NCBI GenBank assembly: GCA_949128115.1
Contig: OX421963.1
Location: forward strand, 92,637,602 to 92,701,601
DNA length: 64,000 nucleotides
Direction of reading: 5' to 3'
From: Anaspis maculata
Lineage: Eukaryota; Arthropoda; Insecta; Coleoptera; Scraptiidae
The number at the start of each line of letters is the position of its first letter. The first letter of the stretch is position 1. Shown piece after piece: positions 35,501-49,300 of this stretch. The translations under genes and the position numbers were made by a program. The notes beneath the pieces are model-generated. The model saw only the letters and a list, made by a program, of their open reading frames with translations, was not told where the DNA came from and ran no database searches.

Positions 35501-38500
35501 ACAACAATACCATGAGAAGGATCTATTTTGTCAACAACAATACAATGGGTAGTATTAATAAAAAATAAGCATAAGCATTTGCTTAGGTTTTTCAGGAGTT
35601 GCTAAGCAGACTTTCCCTAGCAACGCCTATGAAATCCAAGCAAATGCTTATGCTTATTTGTTATTAATACGACCCCATAAGAAGGGTCTATTTTGTCGAC
35701 AAAATTGAATTTCTCGATAACTGGTCGCTAGGCATTTTTCGAAAACCAGCTGCCACAGAAAAAAACGACGAGTGCACAGCACGAGTCGTTTTTCTGTGAC
35801 AGCTGGTTTGAGAGAAATGCCACGACCAGTTTGAGAGAATAAATTCATATTTGTAGACATAAATGGATTCTTCGAATGGTATTTAATGGACTATTTTTTT
35901 TAAACGTTTATTTCAAATCACTTGTTGTAAATAATAAAGGTACAGTTGTTGTTATTCAATAAAGATTTGGAAAGGCTTCGGCCAGAGTGCAACGGCGATG
36001 CTTCTATGAGAATGGTTGGTTATTTTCATTTCACTCAATCCACTTTTTCCGCACTGGCTCTTGTCCATTTGCTTTCCTGTTCCAAGCGCTGCATTTTTAT
36101 CCCAACACGCATGTTATAATGCCCAACTCTCAAAATATCGGCAATCTGCGGCACTGTTGTATCTCCGACAAATCATAGTCCCATTCTGCGTGTTTTTCTA
36201 GTTTTTCGAGACGATCATTCTCTCCATCTTCGAACATGGCAAATTCGCCACTCATCATTTGGAACTGTTTTGTATTTTCTACTCACAAACACTGACAGAC
36301 AATCACGCAATAATTATTAAATTTTACAATTTGACATTCACGTTATCGTTGTTATGGTGAGTGTATCAACAGCCAGTTTTGTCACCCTGCAGCAGTTTAT
36401 TCACGAGTTTATTCAGTAGCAGCAGAGGTTTTGTCACCCCACCATTGATTTGCCATTGCAAAACTGTTGACATTGGTTGTAATGGTAACACGTGGTACTA
36501 AATACAGCGTCGCTATTGGTTTGAAACGTCAAAAAAAAATAGTCAGTAGCAGCAGAAGTTTTGTCGCCCCACCATAAATTTGCCATTGCAAAACTGTTGA
36601 CATTGGTTGTAATGGTAACACGTGGTACTAAATACAGCGTCGCTATTGGTTTGAAACGTCAAAAAAAAATAGTCAAAGAAAAAACTAGTTTTTTCAAGTT
36701 GACTTGTTCAAACTTGTTTTCATTCAAATTTACAGATCGGATTCGAGTTCAGGAGATTGAATTCAGTCGGAAAAGATACCAAACTTGTAGTGATCGTTTC
36801 TACATGACCAGAAAAACAAAATGGACCACCTAGCAGGGCTTCGCCCCCTCACGACCCCCCTTCAACAGAGATTGACACTTTTTGTGTCAAAATGGTATCA
36901 ACGGGATATGATGCGTCGAATCATAACTTATTTGCTTCCAATGGATTGACGGGTTTCATCCCCTCCATTTCAAGTTGCAATTTCTTACCCCCCCTCCAAT
37001 AACTCAAAACCCCCGGGTGCGATTTTTGGCGATTTTGGATATGTTGTAGAGCACTCAATTCTGAACAGAATATCAAATTTTCAGGACGTCCATATTTTTT
37101 CCGAGGTTTTGCAGATTTTTTTACTATTTTTCCTGTACTATATAGCATGAAGAATTCTCGAGTAATCTCATTTTGAATTTTTTTTGTCACATCGACATTT
37201 CAGTTTTTCGAGTCAAGTGGCTATGGAGTTCTCACGACAATGACTCTCGCTTCTAGAAGCTCTATCTCAAAGACCATAGGTCACAGAAAATTGATTGAAA
37301 AACCAAACTGTAGGGAATTTCATAGGCTTCAAAATGACTTCCTACCTCTTTTGCTGTCAGATGACCCAAAATTAAGATATTCGGAAAAAACCACGCTGGT
37401 GCACTTCTTGTTGATGATGGCGACATGACGCCGACATTTCCGAAAGGGGGGAAACTAAAGTGCTCAACAAAATAAGTGTCGCAACAGAAATTTTCCCCCA
37501 AATTTGAGTCAACATAACTTTTGATTCTCACAGACGATTTCAATTCGGTTTTCACTCCTCGATTGCCTAATCTTTTGGCTATCTACCATGTTCAAAGATC
37601 ACCTGAAAAGCTGCACATAAAGTTTATACAGGGTGGTAAATAAAGCAGATCATAATTGTTAAAATTTCAATGAACCCCCGTTTGAGCTAAAAATTTTTTG
37701 TCAACAACCGATAACAAAATAATTGAGAATGATGACTTATCTCGGAACGGTTTTTGAATTTCCCGGATTAGAAGTGAAATAGCCAAGATACGATTTTTTT
37801 GCTGGGAATGATGCTTTTCATTTCTTCTCCTTCATGAAAAATCAACGGACTCTCGATGTGAGAGGATGTCTCTTAGCAGGCTTGCTTATTAGACGATTCT
37901 AAGCAATTTGTGGTCTAGCGCACCCCCTGTTGTGTCTTTTGGGGCTGAAATAGGGTGTACTTTTTTGTGAATTCGCCACCAGTTTCACAACCTATATCCC
38001 ATACACTTTTTATTTTCAGTAAAATTACTTTTTGGAGCAAAAATAAAGCGACAAGCTGGGGCGCTACGACTACGGCTGATGGAACCTACTAAGTTTGGGA
38101 GCGAAACTATCAGCGGGCATCGGCCGTATTCTCCCAGCGTTCCAGCTTGTCACTTTATTTTAGCTCCAAAAAGTCATTCTACTGAAAATAGAAAGTGTAT
38201 GGGATATAGGCTTGTTTGATATCAATTCTTTTGATTGAAGTTTGCTGAACATTATTATCTTGGTGAAAACATTCTTCTGTCTGTCTGTCTGTCTGTCAGT
38301 CATCTGTTTCTATACCTCCCGAACGGTTCATCGAATTTAACTGAAATTTGGTAAATATGAAGGTACAGTGTCGATCGAAAGTTTGGAAACACTTGTCAAG
38401 CTTGTCAATTTTGGAGGTTAAATTGAGACTAAATGAAAAGGATTTGAGAAGGTGACATGCGCTCAAAATTTGAAGAAGACATCTTTTGAACTGTGAAAGA

Positions 38501-39789
38501 AAACACTTTTTTTTGTCTATATCACATTCAATTACGTGTGCAATTTGACTTCAAAAATTGACAGTTTTCAAAAGTGTTCCCAAAGCCCAGTGTACATATG
38601 CGGGCATAATTTGAATTTTGGAGTAAGTTGATGAGATTTTAGCTCAAGTCGGTGCACCATCCCGTAATTAGCTATCAGTTTTTTCTCAAGCATTTGCAAT
38701 ATGGACCTCAAACTAACCAGGTTTGTAGGTAGGTACTATAGGTGAGTAACATTTTCCTTCCAGTTTGAGATGCTTAAATAATCAATATTTTGTCGGTCCC
38801 CCTCTTGCCTGGATCAGATCGAGTCATTACTTATCTCGACATGCTCTCCACTAAAGCCCGCAGAATATTTTGAGGAATAGCCTTCCATTTTTCCTGAACT
38901 GCAATCGCTAAGTCATTCAAATTGTCCGATTGTCCTTCTTTTCTTTCAATTTCAACTTTATCCTACTCCATACATGCTCGATAGGACTCATATCTGGAGA
39001 CAAGGGTAGCCAATCCATTCTTTCAATATTGTGATCCCCTAAAAATTCGTTGACAATTCTAGCCCGATGAGGTCGGACGTTGTCGTTGACCAACATGAAA
39101 TTGTCACCAAAATTTTGAGCAAAGAGGACAACAATATCCTTTATACACAAATCCCTGTATCTTTCACCATTCATACTCTTTCCTCTCAGTATCACCTAAT
39201 CACTTATTCTTCCAGTCGTCATTTCTCCCCAAACAGTCACTCCTCCACCTCCAAAAACCACCCTTGCCTCTATGTGTTCTTTCAGAAGTCTTTCGTTCCT
39301 CTGTCGCCATACCAGAACCCGTCCATCCGACCTGAACAAATTCAACTCACTTTCATCTGAAAACAAGCACCTACTCCACTCTGCTATTCCCCAGTGCTAA
39401 TATGGCTTTGTGCCCATCTTAGGCTTGTAGCACGATGCTGCGGCTTCAGCTGAGGACATGCCGCTCTTCTTCTGTTTTTACTTGATTTTTTCAAGTCCAG
39501 AACAACTACACATGAACCTACCTTGATCGACGATCGACAATTGGAAACAAAAAATTCCAAGTGTTAAATTCGATAGAAATGAGAAGAAATGTTCATGTAT
39601 TCAAAATTGATCTTGCGAGAGCAAAAGAAAAGGAACTGATAAGTAAGTAGGTATGGTACGGTCTCTTAAGACCTTTCAAGATATTGTGGGGTCTCTGGAT
39701 CAATTTGAATTTGAACCTTCATGAATCATGTCTATACTAAATTTCAGTTAAATTCGATGTACTGGTTCGGAAGTTATCGTAACATAATT

Positions 39790-39820
<31 letters not shown>

Positions 39821-40303
39821 GGCAAAAGACCATTTTTATCAAGATAATCTTGTGCAGTGAGCCTTGATCAAAAGAACTGATATCAACCAGCCTGGGTTCA
39901 CTAGGTTGTGAAATTGGAGCATATCGTAACATGTTACAGACAGACAGACAGACAGAAGACTGTTCTTATTAGGATAAGCTTGTTCAGCGAGCCTCAATCA
40001 GGAAAATTGATATCAAACAAGCCTAGGTTGTGAAATTGGAGCAAATCGTAGCATATTACAGACAGACAGACAGACAGCCAGACAGCAGACTGATTTTAGC
40101 AAGATAATCTTGTTCAGCGAGTCTTGACCAAAAGAAATGGTATCAAACAATCCTAGGTTGTGAAATTGGAGCATATCGTAACATATTACAGACAGACAGA
40201 CAGCAGACTGTTTTTATCAAAATAATCTTGTTCAGCGAGTCTTCATCAAAAGAATCAATATCAAACAAGCCTAGGTTGTGAAATTGGAGCATATCGTAAC
40301 ATG

Positions 40304-40334
<31 letters not shown>

Positions 40335-43300
40335 AGACTGTTTTTATCAAGATAATCTTGTTTAGCGAGCCTCAATCAAAAGAATCGATGTCAAACAAGC
40401 CTAGGTTGTGAAATTGGTGGCGAATTCACAAAAAGGTACGCCCTATTCCAGCCCCCAAAAGACACAACAGGGGGTGCGCTAGACAACAAATTGCTTAGAA
40501 TCGTCTAATGAGCAAGCCTGCTAAGAGATATCCTCTCACATCGAGAGTCCGTTGATTTTTCATGAAGGAGAAGAAATGAAAAGCATCATTCCCAGCAAAA
40601 AAATCGTATCTTGGCTATTTCACTTCTGATCCGGAAAATTCGAAAACCGTTCCGAGGTAAGTCATCATTCTCCATTATTTTATTATCGGTTGTTGACAAA
40701 AAATTTTTTAGCTCAAACGGGGGCTCATTGAAATTTTAACAATTATGATCTGCTTTATTTACCACCCTGTAGAAACTTTATGTGCAGCTTTTCAGGTGAT
40801 CTTTGAACATGATAGATAGCCAAAAGATTAGACAATCGAGGAGTGGAAACCGAATTGAAATCGTCTGTGAGAATCAAAAGTTATGTTGACTCAAATTTGG
40901 GGGAAAATTTCTGTTGCGACACTTATTTTGTTGAGCACTTTATTATGTCAAAACCTAAGCTACGCAGATCGTTTTAAGCTAGTTTCCAGCCAGGAAACAA
41001 TTATTTCCTTATTGTTTTCCTTGGCGCCTGGGCTAACTGACCTGACCATCTATTTCAGTTTTTTTTTCTTCTACACTTCACTCTATTCTATTTATTCAGC
41101 CAAAGATATCTTTGGATGTGCGCCAAGCAGAGGCGAGCACTCAAGAAATGTTGTGTTTTATTGCAGGTGCATACTGGTTCATTTCGGGAAGAGCATGACG
41201 GCGGCGAAGGCCTTCAAGGACCTGATCGCCGGCTACAAGGTGCCGGAAAACTTCCGCATCATCCAGATCGACGATCCCCGGAAACAGGTGGCCTTCATCC
41301 TGTCGACGCAGGGCACCTCCAGCGCGCCGAAGCTCGTCTGCCTGTCGCACCACAACATCTACACGCAGACGCAGATCCTCCTCAAGACCATGAAGGATCC
41401 CGTGCGACTGATCGCCTTCTATCCGTCCTCGTGGATCTTCCAGGTGCTGCTGGCGTGCGTCTGCTTCGAAGCCCCCGTCACCAAGGTGCTGGCCAGGAAC
41501 TTCACGGAGCGGCACGCCTGCAAGCTGATACACGATCTGGCCATCGACCACGTCTTCATGACCACGCCGGACGCGCTGCTGCTGGTCGACGACGTGTCCG
41601 TCAAGGTGAGCATTTTTGCCGGCACGCTGATATATATTCGCCAGTTTTGGCGAAAAGCTCATTTTTAGTCTAGTGCTTATCGCGCATATCAAATTTGATT
41701 GCGGGGCTCATGAGTAAAACGTGGTGTAACGCCCCGGGGGAAAATAAAAGAATAAAAGTGGTTATTGCTGAGTAGGAAAGATCCCACCTCGTGCCAACAA
41801 ATATAACACGCGTAATTTGAAGTGGTTTATCTATAAGGTAATTTGGCCTTATAGATAAACCTTATATTTTGGCCTACATGATCGAGGAGTATTTCCGAAC
41901 TTGAAGTATTCTCGTGCACTTATGGCAGATCAGAGATCAATAATATGGGACGTATCTTGAAAAGACCCCAGCTATCTTCTTGTACCCCTGAATGGGTAGG
42001 CAACCCATTATACTGGCATTTGATTCAACTTATTTGAATTAAATCACTTTTCCCGCTTTTGGAACCGCTTGGCCGATGATCATCCAGTATCAGGACGACA
42101 TCCCGTTGTGCCTCTCTTCTTGTTGTTCGATTATGGAGCTCTCGAGATTGTTGAGATAGGTCTGACTACGAGTTTGAACACAATAAGACACAGTATAAAA
42201 TTTTAACATAACAGCAATCTATTGACCTCTATGTACAATTCAAAATGTTTAAATATTGGCTCGCTCCTATACCTAGTCCTACCTTCACATCGCAGGCTAA
42301 ATTATCTAAAAGACCTAACCTATTACCGAAGAGATAACTTTCCCCTAATTATTTTAGACGTCCCAACACCCCAACCCACCGACGAACACCTGACTCTACA
42401 TTGACCGACATTTAAATTTGACTGGTTCTCGCGGTTCAAAGTTCTTTTTGTGGTCAAATCAGATCCAACATTTATGTTAGTGTTAAAGGTTATGTTAGGG
42501 TTAGGCCCGGCTTCTAGACACTGAAAACAGAAGAGTGACTTCGACCACGAGTGCTATCCAAGATTTGTGGGCCGGTGTGTGTATGGTAGCCCACCTTATT
42601 GTGGCATTCTTTTCAAAGGCTGTTGCTTTTTTTTTGGGCCATGGTCTCTTTTGCCCGTTTGGAAAGGATTGGATATGACTGCCTTTGTGGGGGCCTATTC
42701 CCTTTTTTCGCCGTGAATCGCCCCCAACGCTTAGAAAAATTCCCGCGGTCGCGCGTGCCTATAACCGGAAATGTTGAACCAAATTTCACCCTTCCAAAAA
42801 CTTCCAAACCGATGGTGTCCGCGAAACAAATACTCAAGTCAAGGTACAAATTTAAGGTGGAGAACGTTTGAGCACGCCCCGTATACGCGCTAGTTCGTTG
42901 TTGTTTAGCCGTTTGTGAGAGAAGATCGCAGTCAGGTGAAACAAAACGCAGAGAATTGACTATACAGGGTGTTCGCCGAAAAGCCAATGCGGAGAGGCGT
43001 CGAAATAATCTTTGCCCTAACGCGAAATAATCGCCGTCTACACTATTCCTGATCGAGCCCTAATAACAATTCATTTTTACAAAGTCTCTATCTGAACGGT
43101 GGCGTCGCTGGGTACCGGCATGAATTCATCAGTTTCGAATAAGAACGTTTCCATTCCCGGGACAAGCTCTACATGGAAATATCCGGAACTGTCGTGGCGC
43201 TAAGACAAAATCATTAGTTGCAAGGAAGGGGGGGGGTCCATCAATCCGATCAACAATTGCGACTCTACGGCAGGGTCCGAACCCCGATACAAACGCAATT

Positions 43301-46300
43301 CTATTTTTATCTCAATTACTTGAGTTTCCACGTGGTTTTCAAAATTTACATTTTCCGAATAACTAGAAACGCAGAGGAAGCTCACCCGCGAGTTTCCAGA
43401 TCTAACCCACTAAGTCCGGTGCTTTGAGTACCGCGGTCACAAAGCCAAGTCCAGAGGGCTCGAGAGCGCGAATACCTTTCTATGAAGGTAGATATCCAAC
43501 AAAGGACGAGGCTTGACAGTTGCTGTACCTGTTGGCAGACAGTAGCACAGATACCAGCACGTGCAGGCAGATTCAGAACGCACGCGTGAGCCCCATCATA
43601 CATTTTTCTCGACGAAGCCTAACCGTAAGCAACTACACCAACTCACCAAGACTAACCCTCCGCTCGTCGAGATCATCACTCCGCCACACGAGATACCGAA
43701 ACGAGAGACCTCATTTCTATCGGGCCTGGTCCATTTAGGGGTTTCAACTCGATATCCTCGAGGTGGGCTAGAACTCATCGTCGAGGGAACGCGACTTAGC
43801 ATCCTGGAGGGAGTTCGAAACACTTCGTCAACGGGTCCCAACTCGACGACTTGGAGAAGGGTCGAAACTCAACACCGGAAGAGCCTTGGCACATCGACCT
43901 GGCGAAGGGCTGGAACTCATCTTCGGAGGGCTCTGACTCGACACCTGGAGGCGGGTCAAGACTCAACGTCCAAGGGCTCTGACACGACATCCTAGAGGGG
44001 GTTGCCACTCAGAGTAACAACTCATCGGCCTCTAGGAGGGTCAAAACTCAACCTGGAGGGTTCTTGACTCAACGTGCCCTCAAGGGGACCAAAACACGTC
44101 TCCGAAGGGTTCCAACTCGATTTTCTCCAGGGGGCCTTGAGACACATCAGCCGGGGAATCGACTCGTCATCCTCCAAGTGGGCTGGAACTCATCACTGGG
44201 GCTTCGACGCTTCGGCCTCTAGGAGGGTCGCGACGCAACATCAACGGGTTCTAACTAAGCTTCCTCGAAGGGGACTAAAACTCTTCGCTAACAGGCCCGT
44301 AGAAGCACTCGGCAACGGACGTGACAAGTCGGGAGCGGACGGCAGCCCAGGAGGATTGGTCCACGTACCACGGTCAATCTCCGGCGATATCCTCCATTGC
44401 CAGCAATTCGGAATATTTTATTGCATCCAAAACGATCGCAAACGGGGTATAGACAGCTCGGTAACTTGAGAAGCGCGCTAGAATGCGACCGGCGGTGCTA
44501 ACACGTAAGAATCGGATGATAGTGGGCGACGAGCGGCAGCGCGGAGCGTCAAAACAGCGGGAGTACGGCAGCAACTGGCTGGGTTGAGGTGCGGGTGCTT
44601 TACTTCATATGCACCAATTCACCATTTCATCGGACGTCGAGCAGGGACGGTTATTGAATGTCGATGAGGAGCAAGTAAATTATGTTGTAGAGCTTCGCGG
44701 GATTTACACGAATGAATTAAATAACTAGCGACATCTTTTAATGATGCCTTGACTCTGAATATTCACATTCTTATACCTCGATTTCACCGAGGGGTTGACC
44801 ATCTAAGAAATTTGTGTACACCATTTACAAAATTTACAAAATTTACCAAACATTTACTACATTTACTAAACATTTACTCACATTCACCAACATTTACCAA
44901 TATTTACCAACATTTACTAACATTTACCAACATTTACCAACATTTACCAACATTTACTAACATTTACCAACATTTACAAAACATTTACCACATTTACTAG
45001 TATTTACCAATTATTTACCACATTTACCAACATTTACAAAACATTTACTACATTGTTTACAAAACCAAAATACCAACTGGAAAATACCGAACAGAAGATC
45101 GTCGTACTGAGTAAGTCAGCTTTAGATGAACTTGTCTCTCGAGTAATTTTGTATTACCTACGTTAAATATGATTATTTTGAGTGGTCCAGTTTCGCATCA
45201 TAGGTACAGTTGGGAGCGAAATGATTCATACGGCTCCTCTAGGAAGTCGGCTGGATTTCAGAAATGTTAGCTGTTTGGATTGTTCTTGAATGCCAGTTTT
45301 GATTAGTGATTGGTCGTAATAAAAACTGGCATTCAAGAACGATCCATGCAGCTAACATTTCTGAAATACAGCCGACTTCCTAGCGGTGCCGTATGAATCA
45401 TTTCGCTCCCAACTGTACCTAGATGAAAATTAAATTCAATAGCCGTGGAATTTTTCCGATCCGTCCAACCTCTCCCTATTTTTACCTTGCATTTGAGGTA
45501 CCTACCTATTATTTTTAGTACTAGGAATGTGATAAAAACTGTGTTTTCTCGAGATATTCCGATTGGCGTTTGCAAATTTCATTTTACAGAAAAGAGCAGA
45601 AAGAGCAGAAGCAATAAATTAATCGTGTTGCCTAGCTTGGAGGTTTTGCGGTCGGCCGGGGTCGGGCACAGAAACTGTATTCGTAATCCTACGTTCGTTC
45701 ATTTCCGTTCATGTCTCGATCTTTCGCTGCTCGGCAAATCTTTGGCAGAGTCGCAGAGTCTAGGGCAAAGTTTTTGACTACACATCATTGGAAATTGGAA
45801 CTCGTCAGAGAATTTGCTGTGAGAAAAATGGGAACCACAGACGTGATAAGTAATAGTTGACTTTTTCTCATCTATTGAACGGAAAATGAACACAACAATT
45901 CCAACATTTATCGAAAACATTCTGAATTTCTTAAATTTCATGAAATCGACTACAAAACGTATCGTTTGGGGATTTGAAAAATTTGTTGTGGGCGACACAA
46001 AACTTTCCCGACTAGTATCTAGAAACCCTTGGAAATTTTTGTTCGATGTGCTTCTTCAGGTATAAGGGTTATTGGAGTTCGAAAGATAGATTGGAATTTG
46101 CAGGAAATTGACAATTGGTTCAGAAAATATTTGAATTTCCCGGAAATACTCAAAGCCTTTCTTTGCCAAACCATTTTATTATGAAAGTCGTCAATTAAGA
46201 CTTTATTTTGAGATACATCATTGAGGTCTACTCTTGGCTATTAGTTGGTTCTTCTCGTTTTTAGCTGGAAACCTCGGAAATTGAGGAAAGAAACTGTTGG

Positions 46301-49300
46301 AAAATGCCTGAGAAGTAAACTCTTGTTGAAATTTTTTTGTGAAAATCCGTTCACGGTATAGAAGTTTAGAACTTTGCAGTTTTCCAAGGTGGAAAACTCA
46401 AAAACCATTAGTCCATTTTCAAAAATTTTCTTCTCAAAAATCAGTCCAATCTTTTCTCCAAAACCGGCAGCAAGTCTGCACTCGAAATGAATATTTCGTG
46501 GGGTTTACCGCATGTCGAAGTTTGCTCTGCAGTTTTTTTTTTTAATTACGGAATGTGCAATTTCAATTCTGGAAAAGTCATCGTCGGAAAACCGAAACCG
46601 CGTTGCATCTGTAAATAGACCTACACGACGCGCAGAAAAAGAGAATCTGAGTTCAGTTCTGCACCAAACGCGCGTCGTCCTGGTCAAACCCCGAGTGAGC
46701 GGCCCTTTCGGGTCGTAACGGCCAAGATAAAATTAAAAATTTTTTTTTGTAACGCCTTGCTGAGAAATGGTGGAAAAGTCCAACTGAAGACTCAATTAGA
46801 ATATTTTGGTTAGTAGTTGCTCCCTGTCGAATTTGGCTCCAATCCATCGGATAGATTTTGAAAGATTATTAAATGTCAAACTTTCGAATTTCGATATCTT
46901 CCAATTACTGACAAGTGAAATACTTGAAACTGTTTTAAATACAGCTGATTCAGGGCTTTCAAATAACATATAGTCAAGTTCCGTAAGATACAGCTTCTGT
47001 CGTTCTTTGATGACACTTCCGTTTCATAGATGACAGCCAAAAATTAGTCAGCTCTGTCGGCAAGATCCTGTCTGTATACCAAATTTCAAGTCGATCGAGT
47101 CAACGGTTCGGCATCAGCTATCGTGCCAGAACGTTTTCCCTGCACTATCACATAACTTTCCCTTATTCCGAGTGAGGAGACGGGTCGGGAAAGTAAAATG
47201 AAGATTTGCATGAAATTCAAGAGTTTACAAGAACTCTTTAGGTGTATCTAAACTCATCGACGAAGACAAAAGAGGAGATTATTTTGGACCTATTAAGAAA
47301 ACCCAAGCGGAATTTTAGTTTTTGTCCGAAGAAAAACTGAGAGTTGAACCTCGGGTTGAACTAAGGAAAAGAATAAAAGTTTCATTACTTCCATTACGGT
47401 TTCAATCGAAAAAATTTTCTGAAATGTTAGAAATTTGCACTCTCCTCGATCCCACTCTTGTCCGTCCCTTATAGAAAGACTACGTATTCTAAAAGACTTC
47501 AAGTCTGAGTTCAAGCATTTGATATTATTATAAATATAAGTGGCCTTGAATACATAAGTATTTGGATCGTAGAAAAAGAACAACTATACAATGATAGCAA
47601 AGAAACAAAATCATTGCTACAAGAGGTTGGAAGACTTTCCATTTTTTTTTATGAAACTCAACTTGAAAAACTGCAGGATGACCGAAAAACCGAGGAAATT
47701 ACAAAAAATTATCTTGAAACAACTGAAAAACTATCACATTGACCCATCATTGATCAAACACTTACAAATATTAATCACATTAGCAAGCATCTACAAAAAT
47801 CCGCTAAACAGCTACTGAAATTAACTGTTATTAACTGAAATTTACCAAACATTTACCACATTTCCGAACATTTACCAAATATTCACCAAAATTTACCAAA
47901 TATTTACCAACATTTACCAAATATTTACCAACATTTACCAAATATTTACCAACATTTACCAACATTTACCAAATATTTACCACATTTACTAACATTTACC
48001 AAATATTTACCACATTTACCAATATTTACCAACATTTACCAACATTCACCAACATTTACCAAATATTTACCACATTTACAAAACATTTACAAACATTTAC
48101 TCGAACTTGTACACCACATTTACTAGGTGGTCAACCCCTCGGATTTCACGGCTTTGAATTATTTTCCTCCGGATTATTTTCGGCCCGCCAAATGCGGGTG
48201 GCTTCAAACTTGTAAAAGTTTGACAAATTTATTACAAAAGGATTACGCTAGTTTCGACAGACGTTTTTGAGTCCACAGACACCCTTGACCCATTTAATTT
48301 ATGAACTCTCGGTATAAGACAAACGGCTCGATACCAAGTTGGGGCTGAGACCGCCGTAAGTGCGGTTACCATAGCAACGGCGGATACCAACCAATCAGTC
48401 CGCTGTATTTGGCGAGTTACGCTGTCCCAAACTTTGCGCCTGCAACTTGGTATCGAGCCCAAAGACAATATCCGTTATCTCCATTTATGTTGAATTTGCT
48501 TCATAAAGAGCTTGACGAAATGATCGATCTGAAGGTAGTTGAACCATCGAAAAGCCTTTGGCGTTCGCCTGTCTTACTGGTGAAAAAGTCTTCGGATGAA
48601 TATCGGTTCGTTTTCGACGGTAGAGAATTAAATGAAATCACGGGGCACGATTCTTATCCGATTCCTCGTATTGATCGAATTCTCAACCTCTGAAGAGACG
48701 CGAAATATATCTCCTCAATCGACTTGAGAAAAGCTTTTTGGCAAATACCCATAGACAAGGCCTCACGAGAGAAAACCGCGTTCGCCGTAGCAGGGAGAGG
48801 ATTATTCCAATTTACGGTCGTTCCTTTTGGACTGAGAAATTCCGCACAGACCCAACAGCGACTAATCGACGCGTTATTTGGTCCACAGTTCGAACCACAC
48901 ATTTTTTCCTACATGGATGACGTGGCGTGTAAATATTATTCAAGTAAACAAAAACGAAACTCAGCTGTTGCTGTGACGTTTGATGACGTAAGAGTGTAAT
49001 GCAACAACTGTCACGACGCCATTTTGGCGTTAATTTGTCATGGCTCGTGCACATGACGTAAGTGAGGGTATAAGAGGGAGAGATACAGGGTGAGAGAGAT
49101 CGCGAGTCACTAGAAAGCGTTATGGCAGATGATTCATTGTTCTGCGAGACCGCTCCACAGCGTGTTAATTACTTGGGTGGACCCTACCTTATACGGTGAC
49201 ATCGCACTACAGAGGACTTTATCTTTACGTTTCACCCTGGGTACCAACAGGGTAACACTCGCGTAAAAACACAGGCGTAATATTTTTAGGACGATTGGTT

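Larger units (their letters stand above)
30386..41038. mobile_element. 10.65-kb intron segment of concentric inverted repeats
   Basis: GTTAGCCCAGGCGCC-type ends (30386-30500 and 40925-41038) are inverted complements. Inside, further arms pair concentrically: 30485-30775 with 37180-37455; 31500-32060 with 36670-37120; 32040-32125 with 35395-35490; 32104-32296 with 34905-35095. A separate pair is 37461-37960 with 40432-40945. Individual arms carry insertions absent from their partners. It looks like one or more huge foldback elements that have collected nested elements. A trinucleotide ACT flanks both ends, but this is too short to be decisive. No intact coding region. Confidence 0.55.
44788..48141. 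mobile_element. 3.35-kb element with 14-bp inverted ends, 8-bp duplications and decamer arrays
   Basis: The ends CGAGGGGTTGACCA and TGGTCAACCCCTCG are perfect inverted repeats, and GATTTCAC is perfectly duplicated at 44780-44787 and 48142-48149. Just inside each end lies an array of a ten-base repeat CATTTACCAA (about 44820-45058 and 47828-48120), in the same orientation at both ends. The 2.7-kb middle has only short frames with no recognisable transposase. Eight-base duplications suggest hAT or a related class. A smaller MITE is nested at 45207-45415. Confidence 0.82.

Noticed and set aside
39788..40330. Regularly spaced repeats suggestive of CRISPR
   Set aside because: The runs are simple CAGA microsatellites in a eukaryotic minisatellite, with conserved rather than unique spacers.
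37629..40769. A TA-flanked 3.1-kb element with CAGGGTGGTAAATAAAGC ends
   Set aside because: The sequence outside these ends is also inverted and complementary, so the TA-CAGGG junctions are inside a longer inverted repeat and do not mark true element ends.
41116..41692. Frames of 185 (+) and 183 (-) codons overlapping exon 3
   Set aside because: Off-frame and antisense readings of a GC-rich exon; the third frame has the ANL motifs.
43561..44469. Frames of 131-144 codons rich in Arg/Thr/Ser
   Set aside because: They follow a degenerate 50-bp minisatellite and have no domain.
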